Both the position numbers and the translations under genes were made by a program. A model generated the notes under the pieces. It worked only from the letters and a program-made list of their open reading frames with translations, was not told where the DNA came from and ran no database searches. Source: an uncultured Pelagibacteraceae bacterium (GTDB taxonomy: Bacteria; Pseudomonadota; Alphaproteobacteria; Pelagibacterales; Pelagibacteraceae). From it: a stretch of 64,000 nt of DNA. The stretch lies in contig CACOVP010000002.1 in the NCBI GenBank assembly GCA_902630665.1, positions 1 to 64,000 on the forward strand, written 5' to 3'. This document shows, piece by piece, positions 29,923 to 40,037 of the stretch; the first letter of the stretch is position 1, and every line of letters starts with the position of its first letter.

Positions 29923-32205
29923 ATGCCAAAAAAAACAGAAATTGATCATTATTCAGACAAAGAAGCACTTGATTTTCATATAAAAGGAAAGTCAGGCAAA
30001 ATTGAGATAAATTCTAGCAAACCACTTACTACTAAAAGAGATCTTTCACTTGCATATTCTCCGGGAGTAGCTGCTCCAGTTAAAGAAATTGCTAAAAACC
30101 CTGAACTTGCTTATGACTACACAAGCAAAGGGAACCTAGTAGCTGTTATAAGTAATGGATCTGCAATTTTAGGACTAGGAAATCTTGGAGCATTAGCATC
30201 AAAACCGGTTATGGAAGGTAAATCAGTTTTATTCAAACGATTTGCAGATATTGACTCCATCGATATAGAAATAAATAACAAAGATCCTCAGGCTGTAATC
30301 GAAACCATCAACAATATTGGAGGAACTTTTGGTGGAATAAACCTAGAGGACATTGCAGCACCAGATTGTTTTATAATCGAACAAAAATTAAAAGAACTTT
30401 TGGACATTCCGATATTCCACGACGACCAGCATGGCACTGCAATAATAACAACAGCTGCTTTGATAAATGCTTTAGATATATCAAAAAAACAAATTGATAA
30501 TGTAAAAGTTGTGATTAATGGTGCAGGCGCATCAGCACAGGCCTGCGCTAATCTTTTTAAAAGTACTGGCGTAAAAAATAACAATATAATAATGTGCGAT
30601 AGCAAAGGTGTAATTTTCAAAGGGCGACCTAATCTTGATCAATTTAAATCTGCTCATGCAATAGATACAAAATATAGGTCTTTAGAAGAAGCTATGGTTG
30701 GAGCAGATGTTTTTTTAGGTTTATCTGCTAAAGACGTAGTATCAAAAAAAATGATCAAATCCATGGCAGACAATCCAATTGTTTTTGCTTGTGCCAATCC
30801 AGATCCCGAGATCAAACCAGAGCTAATTCAAGAGGTAAGGTCGGACGCTATTATTGCTACAGGAAGGTCTGATTATCCAAATCAAGTAAACAACTTAATA
30901 GGATTTCCTTATATTTTTAGAGGAGCACTAGATGTAAGAGCAAAAGAAATTAATGAAGATATGAAAGTGGCTGCTGCAAATGCAATAGCTCTTTTAGCCA
31001 GAGAGAATGTACCCGACGAGGTTGTTTCAGCTTATGGTGGCGACAGACCAAGATACGGTAAAGATTATATTATACCGTCAACATTTGATCCAAGATTAAT
31101 AAGCGTTATACCTGCGGCTGTCGCAGACGCCGCAATGAAAAGTGGAGTTGCTAGAAAAAATATTAAGGATATCGAAATTTATAAAGATCAGCTTACAAAT
31201 AGACTTGATCCAACAATGTCTTTAATGCAAGGGATAAATGCAAAAGTTCGGAAAAATCCAAAAAGAGTTATTTTTGCCGAGGGAGAAGATGAAAACATGC
31301 TTAAAGCAGCTATTGAGTTTGGAAGAAACAAATTAGGGACTCCAATTTTAATAGGAGCAGAAAAAAGGATTAAAGAACAATTAAACAATATTGGTTTAGA
31401 TAAAAATTATAAAATCGAAATAGTTAACTCCACTAATAAAGAAAAAAGGGAAAAATATGTAAAGCATCTTTATAAAAGATTACAAAGGGAAGGTCAGTTA
31501 GAACGAGATGTGGATCGTCTTGTTCGTAATGATCGAATTGCCTGGGGTGCTTCAATGATAGCTTGTAAAGATGCTGATGCTATGGTCACTGGTAATATAA
31601 GGCATTATGCAGCATCAATAGAAAAATTAAAAAAGGTCACAGATCCACGACCAGGAGAGGAAATATTTGGAATGACAATGATTACTCTTAAAGGAAAAAC
31701 TATTTTGGTAGCTGATACTAATGTTCAGGATTTTCCCTCTGCCGAAAGGTTAGTGAAAGTTTCAAAATCATGTGTAAGAGTTGCCAGACTTTTTGGATTC
31801 GATCCTAAAGTAGCTTTTTTATCTCACTCAACATTTGGTAAGCCGATTTCAAAAAATACTAAACATGTTAGGGACGCTATAGAATTGCTCAAAAAAGAAA
31901 AAGTAGATTTTGATTTTGATGGGGAAATGCAGCCCGACGTCGCTTTAAATCCTGTTTATCAAGAAATTTATCCATTTTCCAAAATAGTTGGTAATGCAAA
32001 TATTTTAATTATGCCCGCACTACACAGCGCAGCCATTTCCACGAAATTGATGAAGGTTTTTGGAGGTGGTAAATTAATTGGTCCTTTATTGATTGGACTG
32101 GGCTCTCCAATAGAAGTTGCTCCGTTAAGAGCAAGCACTTCGGAAATTTTGAATTTAGCTTCTATAGCTGCTTATTCATCTGATGTGATTGATTATTCGA
32201 CTTAA
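29923..32205 (+). CDS. maeB: NADP-dependent malic enzyme with phosphotransacetylase-like C-terminal domain
   Basis: The 760-residue MaeB-type enzyme has an N-terminal malic domain ([11 protein letters not shown] near 42-52, FHDDQHGTA near 165-173), an NAD(P)-binding domain with [17 protein letters not shown], and a C-terminal domain resembling phosphate acetyltransferase (from about 430 to the end), which in this family is regulatory rather than catalytic. It decarboxylates malate to pyruvate, yielding NADPH. An AAGGAT ribosome site precedes the ATG. The 70-base divergent gap with murJ is too short to hold a riboswitch. Confidence 0.95.
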   Translation: MPKKTEIDHYSDKEALDFHIKGKSGKIEINSSKPLTTKRDLSLAYSPGVAAPVKEIAKNPELAYDYTSKGNLVAVISNGSAILGLGNLGALASKPVMEGKSVLFKRFADIDSIDIEINNKDPQAVIETINNIGGTFGGINLEDIAAPDCFIIEQKLKELLDIPIFHDDQHGTAIITTAALINALDISKKQIDNVKVVINGAGASAQACANLFKSTGVKNNNIIMCDSKGVIFKGRPNLDQFKSAHAIDTKYRSLEEAMVGADVFLGLSAKDVVSKKMIKSMADNPIVFACANPDPEIKPELIQEVRSDAIIATGRSDYPNQVNNLIGFPYIFRGALDVRAKEINEDMKVAAANAIALLARENVPDEVVSAYGGDRPRYGKDYIIPSTFDPRLISVIPAAVADAAMKSGVARKNIKDIEIYKDQLTNRLDPTMSLMQGINAKVRKNPKRVIFAEGEDENMLKAAIEFGRNKLGTPILIGAEKRIKEQLNNIGLDKNYKIEIVNSTNKEKREKYVKHLYKRLQREGQLERDVDRLVRNDRIAWGASMIACKDADAMVTGNIRHYAASIEKLKKVTDPRPGEEIFGMTMITLKGKTILVADTNVQDFPSAERLVKVSKSCVRVARLFGFDPKVAFLSHSTFGKPISKNTKHVRDAIELLKKEKVDFDFDGEMQPDVALNPVYQEIYPFSKIVGNANILIMPALHSAAISTKLMKVFGGGKLIGPLLIGLGSPIEVAPLRASTSEILNLASIAAYSSDVIDYST

Positions 32206-32787
32206 TTAAAGTTTGTTTCTACTCAATTCGGTCGCAAGATATATCGATGGATATATGTTATTTACATCATAAATCTTATTTGCCTCATTAATTACTTCTT
32301 TTCTCTCGTCAGCAGTCATAGCAATTCCAAAAATATAAATATTCTTATTTATTGTTTCTAAGGTATAATTTCTTGCTTTTGTTTTCTTATTCAATATCAG
32401 TGAAGTTCTTAACTGGCTGGTTATCAAAATGTCTTTAGCCGTTGCTTTAAAATTAGTTTGATCTTTAATGATTATTGCATTTTTTACTGATCTAACTCCT
32501 TTTGTTTCCCAGGCCATCTTTGTAATCTTTATTTTTTCCTCTGGTTCATCAACTTTACCTGATAAGAAAATATTTCCATCTCTTACTTCAGATTTGATTG
32601 ATAGAAAATATTTCTTATCAGCTAGAGCCAATCTAGCTGACAAATTTTTTTGCATAATCGTGTCATCGATTTGCATTCCGATAGTTCTTGGATCAAAGGT
32701 GATATCAACTCCAGCGCCAAACCTTCCTAAGGTCGTTGAACAAGCCGTAATCAGTAATATCGCTAAAATACTAAAAAATTTTTTCAT
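32206..32787 (-). CDS. BON-domain lipoprotein
   Basis: The 193-residue product has a lipoprotein signal (MKKFFSILAILLITAC, lipid-modified Cys16) followed by two BON domains (about 45-115 and 120-188; for example IFLSGKVDEPEEKIKITKMAWETKGVRSVKN). BON proteins such as DolP and OsmY act at the periplasmic face of the outer membrane. The 5' end overlaps the rsmI 3' end by 17 bases. The 3' stop abuts the convergent maeB stop. Confidence 0.85.
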   Translation of the reverse strand: MKKFFSILAILLITACSTTLGRFGAGVDITFDPRTIGMQIDDTIMQKNLSARLALADKKYFLSIKSEVRDGNIFLSGKVDEPEEKIKITKMAWETKGVRSVKNAIIIKDQTNFKATAKDILITSQLRTSLILNKKTKARNYTLETINKNIYIFGIAMTADERKEVINEANKIYDVNNIYPSIYLATELSRNKL

Positions 32788-33610
32788 TCTTTAAATTTAA
32801 GCATAACTTATATATGGCTTTTTTGTTCAATTTTTCTTTTGCAAAAATTAGATCAACAGTGTCTTTTAAAGAATACTTCTTAAGATATTTTTTTGCTAAA
32901 AAGATTACATTTTTCTCGTTTATATTAATTTTTTTAATACTGCTTTCTGAAATAACCAAAGTTAACTCGCCTTTCAGCTTGTAATTAAGCACATTAAGTT
33001 TATCTATATCTTCTCTGAAAAAGGCTTCGTGAATTTTCGTCATTTCTTTTGCAATTAACAATTTTCTTCCAGCATAATAATCTTTAATTTTTTTTAAATA
33101 AAAGTTTATTTTTATTGCTGGTATAAAGAAAATCTGTGTATAAGTTTGCTTTGAAAGAGCAGAAAAGACCTTATCTAGCTCATTAATTGTTTTTGGCAAA
33201 AAACCGTAAAATATAAATTTATCATCAAAACCCGATGCGCTCAGCGCAGAAGTTATAGAGGAAACTCCAGGTATTGGTATAATCTTAATTTTATTTTCTA
33301 CGCAAGCATTTAAAAGTACTTTTCCAGGATCAGATAGTAATGGCGTTCCTGCATCTGATATCAAAGACAAAATTTTGCCCCTATTAATGTGGCTTAATAC
33401 ACTGCTTATGTTTTTTTTTTCATTAAACTTATGATAAGAAATCAGCTTTTTTTTTATTTTAAGATGATTTAGTAATTTTAAAGAATGACGTGTGTCTTCG
33501 CAAAGGATGAAATCTGAATTTTTTAATACATCAATGGCTCGTAATGTTATATCGTCAAGGTTTCCAATAGGTGTTGAAACAATATATAAGCTATTAGTAG
33601 AAAAGTTCAT
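32771..33610 (-). CDS. rsmI: 16S rRNA 2'-O-ribose C1402 methyltransferase RsmI
   Basis: The 279-residue tetrapyrrole-methylase-fold protein starts LYIVSTPIGNLDDITLRAID and has CEDTRHSLKLLNH, SLISDAGTPLLSDPG and PGVSSITSALSASG, all RsmI signatures. It methylates C1402 in the 16S decoding centre using SAM. RsmI sits next to an LpoA-type periplasmic-binding gene, here divergent, with start codons only 3 bases apart. This neighbourhood is common in proteobacteria. Confidence 0.95.
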   Translation of the reverse strand: MNFSTNSLYIVSTPIGNLDDITLRAIDVLKNSDFILCEDTRHSLKLLNHLKIKKKLISYHKFNEKKNISSVLSHINRGKILSLISDAGTPLLSDPGKVLLNACVENKIKIIPIPGVSSITSALSASGFDDKFIFYGFLPKTINELDKVFSALSKQTYTQIFFIPAIKINFYLKKIKDYYAGRKLLIAKEMTKIHEAFFREDIDKLNVLNYKLKGELTLVISESSIKKININEKNVIFLAKKYLKKYSLKDTVDLIFAKEKLNKKAIYKLCLNLKNEKIF

Positions 33611-33613
33611 AAT

Positions 33614-34768
33614 ATGAAAAAAATAATTTATATTTTCCTATATTACATAATATTATTTATTAATTCTAATCTTTTAAGTGACGAAAAAAATAACATACTC
33701 AAAGTTGGTCTCTTGGCTCCTTTAAGCGGTGAATATAAAGAGTTGGGAAACTCTTTAGTGTACTCTCTTCAATTAGCGCTTGATGAAATAAATGATGATA
33801 AAATATTTATAATTCCTAGAGACTCAGGTTTAAACAATAAAGAAATGCTCAACAATGCTATCAAAGATATTAGGTCACAAGGAGCAAATATTGTAATTGG
33901 ACCTTTAAGCAATGACGAGTTTGAAGAGGTAAAAAAATATAATGATATGACTTTTATATCGCCATCAAATATTTTACCAGAGTTTTCAGATAACATAATT
34001 AGTATAGGGATTAGTCTTGAATCCCAATTGTTAGCAATAAACAATTTTCTCAAAAAACAAAAAAAAAACAAAACGGTTATTATGTTTCCAAATAACCAAT
34101 TTACAAATCTAATTGAAAAAAAAATTAAAAAACTTAATCTTAATAATTTTAGAATATTTAAATACAATCCTGATCCTCAAGTACTCACAGGGGAGATTGA
34201 AATTTTGACAAATTACTCTCAAAGGAAAAAAAATTTAGAATTAAGGAAAAAGATTTTTGAAGACAAGGAAGATGAACAGTCTATTAAAGAATTGGAGAAA
34301 TTAGAACAACTATACACTTTAGGAAATGTAAATTTTGACTCTGTTATAATAATTGACTTTGGAAATAATCTTAAAAGTGTTTTAACTTCATTAATCTACA
34401 CTGATGTGAACGAAAAAAAAGTGTTATTTACAACTGTTAATCAATGGTTTGATAAAAGTATTTTTGTCGAGAATACGATCAAAACACTTTATTACCCTTC
34501 TATTGATTATAAAGAGTTCCAAAAATATAACAAAAAATATTTCAAAAAATTTAACTCATATCCTAGTGAAATAACAATACTAACATACGATGCTTTAGGT
34601 CTTATATACTATGCTTGGAAACAAAATAAGACTTTATCGTCTACAAGTGATTTTGTTTTTAAAAATAAAATTAAAGGAAAAATTGGAACCTTTAGCTTTA
34701 AGGACAAGTATGTAAGGCAAGAATTAAATATTTATAAAATTGAAAATAATCAATTTATAAAATTTTAA
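33614..34768 (+). CDS. Periplasmic-binding-protein-fold protein, LpoA-like (penicillin-binding protein activator)
   Basis: The 384-residue protein has a signal peptide (about 1-22), then a type 1 periplasmic-binding fold of the Leu/Ile/Val or LpoA kind: LKVGLLAPLSGEYKELGNSLVYSLQLALDEI, IVIGPLSNDEF and a C-terminal ILTYDALGLIYYAW. Next to rsmI, this fold in proteobacteria is usually annotated as penicillin-binding protein activator. No ABC transporter genes are nearby, so an activator or sensor role is more likely than solute uptake. It lacks an obvious lipobox. Its 3' end overlaps rdgB by 14 bases. Confidence 0.72.
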   Translation: MKKIIYIFLYYIILFINSNLLSDEKNNILKVGLLAPLSGEYKELGNSLVYSLQLALDEINDDKIFIIPRDSGLNNKEMLNNAIKDIRSQGANIVIGPLSNDEFEEVKKYNDMTFISPSNILPEFSDNIISIGISLESQLLAINNFLKKQKKNKTVIMFPNNQFTNLIEKKIKKLNLNNFRIFKYNPDPQVLTGEIEILTNYSQRKKNLELRKKIFEDKEDEQSIKELEKLEQLYTLGNVNFDSVIIIDFGNNLKSVLTSLIYTDVNEKKVLFTTVNQWFDKSIFVENTIKTLYYPSIDYKEFQKYNKKYFKKFNSYPSEITILTYDALGLIYYAWKQNKTLSSTSDFVFKNKIKGKIGTFSFKDKYVRQELNIYKIENNQFIKF

Positions 34769-35333
34769 TTTTTTTCTTTAGCTTTTGAAAAGCAATATAC
34801 CTATGGTCTATTTTTAACTTTTTAGAGTATATCATTTGACCAAAGGTGATGGTATAGTTTCTGGGAATAAAAATTGGATCATAACCAAAACCGTTTTTGC
34901 CAGATATTTTTTTAGAAATTATTCCATGTATCTTACCAATTTTAGTTACCATTTTTTTTCGTTTTTCTTTATATGAAAGAGAGCAAATGAAATAAGCTGA
35001 TCTATCTTTTTTATTTTTCATTTTTTTTAAAATAAATTTCATTGCTTTGAAAAAACTTCCTTTTCTTTTTGCTAATCTAGCTGAAAAAATTCCTGGTTCA
35101 TTTTTGAGAGATTTAATACACAAACCGGAGTCATCAGAAATTACTGGATAATCAACAAATTTTGAAAAAAAATTTGCTTTAAGCTTTGAATTTCCATTAA
35201 ATGTTTTGCTCGTTTCTTTTGGACTTGGTATTTTAAGTGTTTCTGGTGAAATTTTTTTATATTTTTTAGACATCAAAAAGGCGATTTCCTTAAATTTTCC
35301 TTTATTATGTGTTCCAATCAGAATTTTTTTCAT
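34755..35333 (-). CDS. rdgB: Non-canonical purine NTP pyrophosphatase (dITP/XTP)
   Basis: The 192-residue Ham1/RdgB protein shows the N-terminal IGTHNKGKFKEIAFLM, the metal/substrate block VISDDSGLCIKSLKNEPGIFSARLA, and NGFGYDPIFIP. It hydrolyses inosine and xanthosine triphosphates to sanitise the nucleotide pool. In alphaproteobacteria rdgB often lies near grpE and hrcA. Here it diverges from grpE across a 43-base gap. Confidence 0.93.
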   Translation of the reverse strand: MKKILIGTHNKGKFKEIAFLMSKKYKKISPETLKIPSPKETSKTFNGNSKLKANFFSKFVDYPVISDDSGLCIKSLKNEPGIFSARLAKRKGSFFKAMKFILKKMKNKKDRSAYFICSLSYKEKRKKMVTKIGKIHGIISKKISGKNGFGYDPIFIPRNYTITFGQMIYSKKLKIDHRYIAFQKLKKKIKIL

Positions 35334-35376
35334 CTCTATCTAGTAATTTAATAAATATTTACTATATAGCAATCGT

Positions 35377-35958
35377 ATGACAGATAATAACAAAAACAAT
35401 CCTGACAAAATTAAAGATCATATAAAAAATGATCCAAAAAATAAGGTTGAAGAGTTATCAGTTGAACAAAAACTAAAAGAAACTGAAGACAAACTACTTC
35501 GGTCTTTAGCTGAAATTGAAAATCAAAGAAGAAGATTTGAGAAAGAAATTAAGGATGCTTTCGAATTTGGCTCCTATAACTTTGCCAAAGAAAGTTTGGC
35601 TATACTAGATAACTTACAGAGAGCTAAAATAGCAATTAAAAATGATGAAATTTTAAAATCAAATAAAGATCTAGAAAGATTTATAGAAAATTTGTCAATA
35701 ATTGAAAAAGACTTAATTTCAATATTTGAAAAAAATAGGATCATCAAAATTGAGGCTAAAGGAAAGAAATTTGACCCAAATATCCATCAAGCAATGACCG
35801 AAATAGAGGATGATAAAGCTGAAGTTGGAACAGTAATTCAAGAAATTCAGCCAGGCTATATGTTGGGCGATAGATTGTTAAGACCTGCATTAGTAGGTGT
35901 AGCTAAGAGAAAAAATTCAAAAACTGAGGAAAAAAATGAGAAAAAAGAGGGTTCCTAA
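35377..35958 (+). CDS. grpE: Nucleotide exchange factor GrpE
   Basis: The 193-residue protein has a charged N-terminal tail, a long coiled coil (about 25-90, with LLRSLAEIENQRRRFEKEI) and a beta-wing C-terminal domain ending EIQPGYMLGDRLLRPALVGVAK. It releases ADP from DnaK. It begins the grpE-dnaK-dnaJ cluster, but dnaK also has its own RpoH-type promoter within the 56-base gap. I see no clear heat-shock promoter in the 43 bases before grpE. Confidence 0.95.
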   Translation: MTDNNKNNPDKIKDHIKNDPKNKVEELSVEQKLKETEDKLLRSLAEIENQRRRFEKEIKDAFEFGSYNFAKESLAILDNLQRAKIAIKNDEILKSNKDLERFIENLSIIEKDLISIFEKNRIIKIEAKGKKFDPNIHQAMTEIEDDKAEVGTVIQEIQPGYMLGDRLLRPALVGVAKRKNSKTEEKNEKKEGS

Positions 35959-35959
35959 C

Positions 35960-35987
35960 CTTGTAGAAAGAAAAAAAACACCCATAT
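35960..35987 (+). promoter_or_regulatory. RpoH (sigma-32) type heat-shock promoter upstream of dnaK
   Basis: The -35 element CTTGTAG (35960-35966) and -10 element CCCATAT (35981-35987) are separated by 14 bases, close to the sigma-32 consensus CTTGAAA-N14-CCCCATNT. The site lies between the grpE stop and the dnaK start at 36015, with an AAAAGGATT ribosome site after it. Both the match and the location support a heat-shock promoter. Confidence 0.8.
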
Positions 35988-36014
35988 AAAAGTAAACAAA
36001 AGGATTAACAATAA

Positions 36015-37940
36015 ATGAGTAAAGTAATTGGAATAGATTTGGGAACTACAAATTCATGTGTAGCGATAATGGATGGCTCACAGGCTAAGGTTTTAGAAAA
36101 CGTCGAGGGTGCAAGAACTACTCCTTCAGTTGTTGCTTTTTTAGAAAATGATGAAAAATTAGTAGGACAACCTGCAAAAAGACAAGCTGTGACTAATGCT
36201 GGAGATACTATTTTTGCAGTGAAGAGACTTATAGGTAGAAAATTTGATGGTCCGTCTGTTCAGAAAGATATTTCTAAAGTTCCCTACAAAATTGTAAAAT
36301 CGGATAATGGCGACGCTTGGGTAGAAGGAAAAGGAAAAAAATACTCGCCGGCTCAAATTTCTGCATTTGTTTTACAAAAAATGAAAGAAACAGCTGAAAA
36401 GTATTTAGGTCAAACCGTTACGAAAGCAGTTATTACTGTACCAGCTTATTTCAACGACTCCCAAAGACAAGCTACAAAAGACGCAGGTAAAATTGCTGGT
36501 TTAGAAGTTTTAAGAATTATTAACGAACCTACTGCAGCCTCGCTTGCTTATGGTTTAGATAAAAAAGGTGGAAAAAAAATAGCTGTATACGATTTAGGTG
36601 GTGGAACATTTGATATATCTATCCTAGAAATTGGTGATGGTGTATTCGAGGTTAAATCTACAAATGGAGATACTTTTTTAGGTGGTGAGGATTTTGACGA
36701 CACTATTGTCGAATATCTTGCAACTGAATTTAAAAAAGATAATGGAATTGATTTAAAAACCGATAAGTTAGCTCTTCAAAGACTCAAAGAAGCGGCTGAA
36801 AAAGCTAAAATTGAACTTTCGTCAGCTGCTCAGACAGAGATAAATTTACCTTTCATAACCGCAGATAAATCCGGACCAAAACATTTAAACCTTAAGTTCA
36901 CTAGAGCTAAACTCGAAGCTTTAGTACAAAGTTTGGTTGATAGAACTTTAGAGCCTTGCAAAACAGCTTTAAAGGACTCTGGTTTTTCAGCGGCAGAGAT
37001 CAATGAGATAGTGTTAGTTGGCGGGATGACAAGAATGCCAAAAATAATCGAAACTGTTAAAAATTTTTTTGGAAAAGAACCAAATAAAAGCGTTAATCCC
37101 GATGAAGTAGTTGCGATGGGCGCTGCTATTCAAGGTGGTGTGCTACAAGGTGATGTAAAAGATGTATTGCTTTTAGACGTAACTCCTCTTTCACTAGGTA
37201 TTGAAACGCTTGGCGGAGTTTCGACAAAATTAATTGAAAAGAATACTACAATTCCTACAAAAAAAAGTCAGGTTTTCTCTACAGCAGAAGATAATCAACC
37301 GGCAGTTTCAATAAGGGTGTTACAAGGCGAAAGAGAAATGGCTGCAGACAATAAAATTCTTGGAAATTTTGAATTAGTAGGTATTCCACCAGCCCCAAGA
37401 GGAACGCCTCAAATTGAGGTTACTTTTGACATAGACGCTAACGGGATTGTAAGTGTTTCAGCCAAAGACAAGGGAACAGGTAAAGAGCAAAAAATTCAGA
37501 TCCAGGCATCAGGGGGTCTTTCTGAAGATGAAATTCAAAAAATGGTAAAAGATGCTGAAGCAAATAAAGAAGCAGATAAAAAGAAAAGAGATACTGTTGA
37601 TGCTAGGAACCAAGCAGACAGCTTAGTTTTTTCTACAGAAAAAAGTCTAAAAGAACATGGGGACAAAGTTTCAGCTGAAGAGAAGAAGGCTATTGAAAAT
37701 GGAATAGCCGATCTTAAAAAATCTTTAGAGGGAACTGATGTTGAAGATATAAAGAAAAAGACCCAAAGTTTAATTCAAGTTTCTATGAAACTAGGGGAAG
37801 CAGTTTATAAAAGCCAACAGAAACCTGATAATAATGATAAAGGAACTGGTGGAACAAAGGATGCTAAACCTGGTGAAAAAGACAATGTAGTTGATGCAGA
37901 TTTTGAAGACGTAAAAGAAGATAAAGAGAAAAGCGCCTAA
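36015..37940 (+). CDS. dnaK: Chaperone DnaK (Hsp70)
   Basis: The 641-residue Hsp70 starts [20 protein letters not shown] and contains the adenine- and phosphate-binding motifs ([31 protein letters not shown]), the substrate-binding beta domain after about residue 390, and the C-terminal [15 protein letters not shown] tail. It folds and protects proteins with DnaJ and GrpE. It is preceded by a sigma-32-type promoter and followed 23 bases later by dnaJ. Confidence 0.98.
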   Translation: MSKVIGIDLGTTNSCVAIMDGSQAKVLENVEGARTTPSVVAFLENDEKLVGQPAKRQAVTNAGDTIFAVKRLIGRKFDGPSVQKDISKVPYKIVKSDNGDAWVEGKGKKYSPAQISAFVLQKMKETAEKYLGQTVTKAVITVPAYFNDSQRQATKDAGKIAGLEVLRIINEPTAASLAYGLDKKGGKKIAVYDLGGGTFDISILEIGDGVFEVKSTNGDTFLGGEDFDDTIVEYLATEFKKDNGIDLKTDKLALQRLKEAAEKAKIELSSAAQTEINLPFITADKSGPKHLNLKFTRAKLEALVQSLVDRTLEPCKTALKDSGFSAAEINEIVLVGGMTRMPKIIETVKNFFGKEPNKSVNPDEVVAMGAAIQGGVLQGDVKDVLLLDVTPLSLGIETLGGVSTKLIEKNTTIPTKKSQVFSTAEDNQPAVSIRVLQGEREMAADNKILGNFELVGIPPAPRGTPQIEVTFDIDANGIVSVSAKDKGTGKEQKIQIQASGGLSEDEIQKMVKDAEANKEADKKKRDTVDARNQADSLVFSTEKSLKEHGDKVSAEEKKAIENGIADLKKSLEGTDVEDIKKKTQSLIQVSMKLGEAVYKSQQKPDNNDKGTGGTKDAKPGEKDNVVDADFEDVKEDKEKSA

Positions 37941-37963
37941 GATTAAAAGTAAGGAGACGTCCT

Positions 37964-39088
37964 GTGGCTAAAAGAGATTGTTATGATGTCTTAGGTATTC
38001 CGAGAGGAGCTTCAAAAGAAGATATCAAAAAAGCTTACAGAAAATTAGCGTTAAAATATCATCCAGATAAAAATAAAGGTGATAAAGCTTCCGAAGAAAA
38101 ATTTAAGGAGGCAAGTGAGGCATATCACATACTTTCAGATGATAAAAGAAAAGCAAACTACGACCAATTCGGTCATGCAGCATTTGAAGGTGGTGGGGGA
38201 TCCGGTGGCTTTCAAGGATTTGGTGGTTTTGATAGTTCATCTTTTTCAGATATCTTTGAAGATTTCTTTAGCGATTTTAGTGGAAGCAGCTCAAGGAGAA
38301 CAAGCAATAGAGGTAATGACTTGAGGTATGATGTAAGTATCGCCCTTGAAGAAGCTTACAAAGGTACAGAAAAAAACGTAAGATATACAACTTATAAAGC
38401 TTGTAAAACTTGTTCAGGAAGTGGAGCAGCAAAAGGTTCTAAACCAATAAGATGTGATTACTGTTCAGGAAGAGGAAAAGTAAGAACAAATCAAGGTTTT
38501 TTTACAGTTCAACAAACTTGCCCTCAATGTAGTGGCTACGGTGAGATGATTGGCACACCATGTAACAACTGCAGCGGAAACGGAAAAATGCAATCTAATG
38601 AAAACGTAACAGTTAAAATTCCAAAAGGAGTTGATGACGGTACCAGAATTAGACTTTCGGGTAAGGGTGAAGCAGGTTCAAAAGGAGGTTCAAGCGGAGA
38701 TCTATACTTATTTATATCTATAGATAATCATAATATTTTTAAGAGGTCAGATGAAAATTTGTATTATGAGTTACCTATCTCTTTTTCAGATGCAGCATTA
38801 GGAACTTCAGTAGAGGTACCTTCGATTGACGGTGGCAGATCTAAAATTAAAATTCCCGCAGGAACTCAACATGGAAAACAATTCAGATTAAAAGGTAAAG
38901 GTATGCCAATTCTAAGAAGAAATTTGTGTGGTGATCTTTATATAAGAGTAGTAACCCAGGTGCCTACGTCGCTTTCTAAAAGACAAAAAGAAATTTTAGA
39001 AGAATTTAATGAAATCGAAGCAAATAAGCCAGATCCAATAATAAAAAACTTTTTTGAAAAAGCTAAGAAATTCTGGAAAAAGAATTAA
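37964..39088 (+). CDS. dnaJ: Co-chaperone DnaJ (Hsp40)
   Basis: The 374-residue protein has the J domain with His33-Pro34-Asp35, a Gly/Phe-rich stretch (about 72-100), four CxxCxGxG zinc repeats ([32 protein letters not shown]) and the C-terminal substrate-binding domain. It stimulates DnaK ATPase activity. The start codon is GTG, preceded by a strong AAGGAG ribosome site at about 37951. Confidence 0.97.
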   Translation: MAKRDCYDVLGIPRGASKEDIKKAYRKLALKYHPDKNKGDKASEEKFKEASEAYHILSDDKRKANYDQFGHAAFEGGGGSGGFQGFGGFDSSSFSDIFEDFFSDFSGSSSRRTSNRGNDLRYDVSIALEEAYKGTEKNVRYTTYKACKTCSGSGAAKGSKPIRCDYCSGRGKVRTNQGFFTVQQTCPQCSGYGEMIGTPCNNCSGNGKMQSNENVTVKIPKGVDDGTRIRLSGKGEAGSKGGSSGDLYLFISIDNHNIFKRSDENLYYELPISFSDAALGTSVEVPSIDGGRSKIKIPAGTQHGKQFRLKGKGMPILRRNLCGDLYIRVVTQVPTSLSKRQKEILEEFNEIEANKPDPIIKNFFEKAKKFWKKN

Positions 39089-39093
39089 ATCAA

Positions 39094-39261
39094 ATGTCAA
39101 CTGATCAAATAATGTCTGCAATATTTCTAATTGCGGTTCTCGTATTAATCTTACCTGGTTTTTTATCCACCAATAATAAGCTAAAACAATTTTTAAATAA
39201 TTTATCTATTTGGACTATAATTGTGCTAGTGATTATTGTAATTATATATCTGATCAAATAA
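39094..39261 (+). CDS. Small two-helix membrane protein between dnaJ and dapB
   Basis: This 55-residue reading frame begins MSTDQIMSAIFLIAVL and has two hydrophobic segments (about 8-22 and 38-54) separated by a polar lysine/asparagine loop (PGFLSTNNKLKQFLNN). Its TAA stop overlaps the dapB ATG (TAATG), a coupling typical of real genes in this genome, and it fills the whole dnaJ-dapB gap. The ATG at 39094 lies 5 bases after the dnaJ stop. Conserved short membrane proteins occur at this position in related genomes only as a possibility; I cannot name a family. Confidence 0.6.
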   Translation: MSTDQIMSAIFLIAVLVLILPGFLSTNNKLKQFLNNLSIWTIIVLVIIVIIYLIK

Positions 39262-40037
39262 TGAAAAAAATTAATTTAGCCATTTCAGGATGTATGGGAC
39301 GAATGGGCCAACAACTCATTAAATCGATAAAGAAAAATAAAACTTTTAAACTGGTCTCATTAACAGAAAATAGAAAAATAAATAAAAAAATTTCAGGAAT
39401 TAAGCCTGAACTCAACTCGATAAATTCCTTTAGAAAAGCTAATATAATTATTGATTTTACAGTTCCCAAATGCACATTAGAAATTCTTAAAATTGCATCA
39501 AAGCAAAGAATGAAAGTTGTAATTGGGACAACGGGTTTTACAAAAAAAGAGGAAAACTTAATAAAAAAATATTCAAAAAAAATTCCAATACTAAAGGCTG
39601 GAAATATGAGCTTAGGCGTTAATTTACTTATGTTTTTGACTGAAGTTGCCTCTAAGTCTTTAGGTGTGAAGTTTTTAAGTAAAGTTTACGAGGTACATCA
39701 TAAACATAAAAAAGATTATCCATCAGGTACTGCATTAATGTTGGGTAAAGGGATCGCTACAGGCAGAAATAGAGAGTTTTATAGTTTAATAGGTAAAAAA
39801 TATTTAAATAAGAAATCATTCCCGTATGGAAGAAAAATAAACTTTAATTCAATCAGAAAAGGAGAGGTGATAGGAGAACATGAAGTAAAATTCTCTAGCG
39901 GTAAAGAAATAATTACTCTTAATCATGAGTCATTTGATAGAGCTCTTTACTCTGAGGGTGCGCTAGTAGCAGCGAAATGGTTAATCAATAAAAAGCCGGG
40001 TCTCTACTCTATGAGAGATCTTTTGAACTTTAAGTGA
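39261..40037 (+). CDS. dapB: 4-hydroxy-tetrahydrodipicolinate reductase
   Basis: From the ATG at 39261 the protein is 258 residues and opens MKKINLAISGCMGRMGQQL, the Rossmann GxxGxMG motif of DapB. A longer version would need a TTG inside the small upstream gene. The catalytic HHKHKKDYPSGTALMLG block and the VVIGTTGFT and GNMSLGVN motifs are present. It reduces the dipicolinate precursor in lysine and diaminopimelate synthesis. It overlaps nth by 4 bases (GTGA). Confidence 0.95.
   Translation: MKKINLAISGCMGRMGQQLIKSIKKNKTFKLVSLTENRKINKKISGIKPELNSINSFRKANIIIDFTVPKCTLEILKIASKQRMKVVIGTTGFTKKEENLIKKYSKKIPILKAGNMSLGVNLLMFLTEVASKSLGVKFLSKVYEVHHKHKKDYPSGTALMLGKGIATGRNREFYSLIGKKYLNKKSFPYGRKINFNSIRKGEVIGEHEVKFSSGKEIITLNHESFDRALYSEGALVAAKWLINKKPGLYSMRDLLNFK

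Noticed and set aside
39168..39176. DnaA-box-like TTATCCACC
   Set aside because: A single imperfect 9-mer within a coding frame, with no cluster of boxes, is expected by chance in an AT-rich sequence. No origin was called.
39210..39260. Longer dapB start inside the small membrane protein
   Set aside because: It would use a TTG and add residues before MKKINLAISGCMGRMG, the normal DapB N-terminus.
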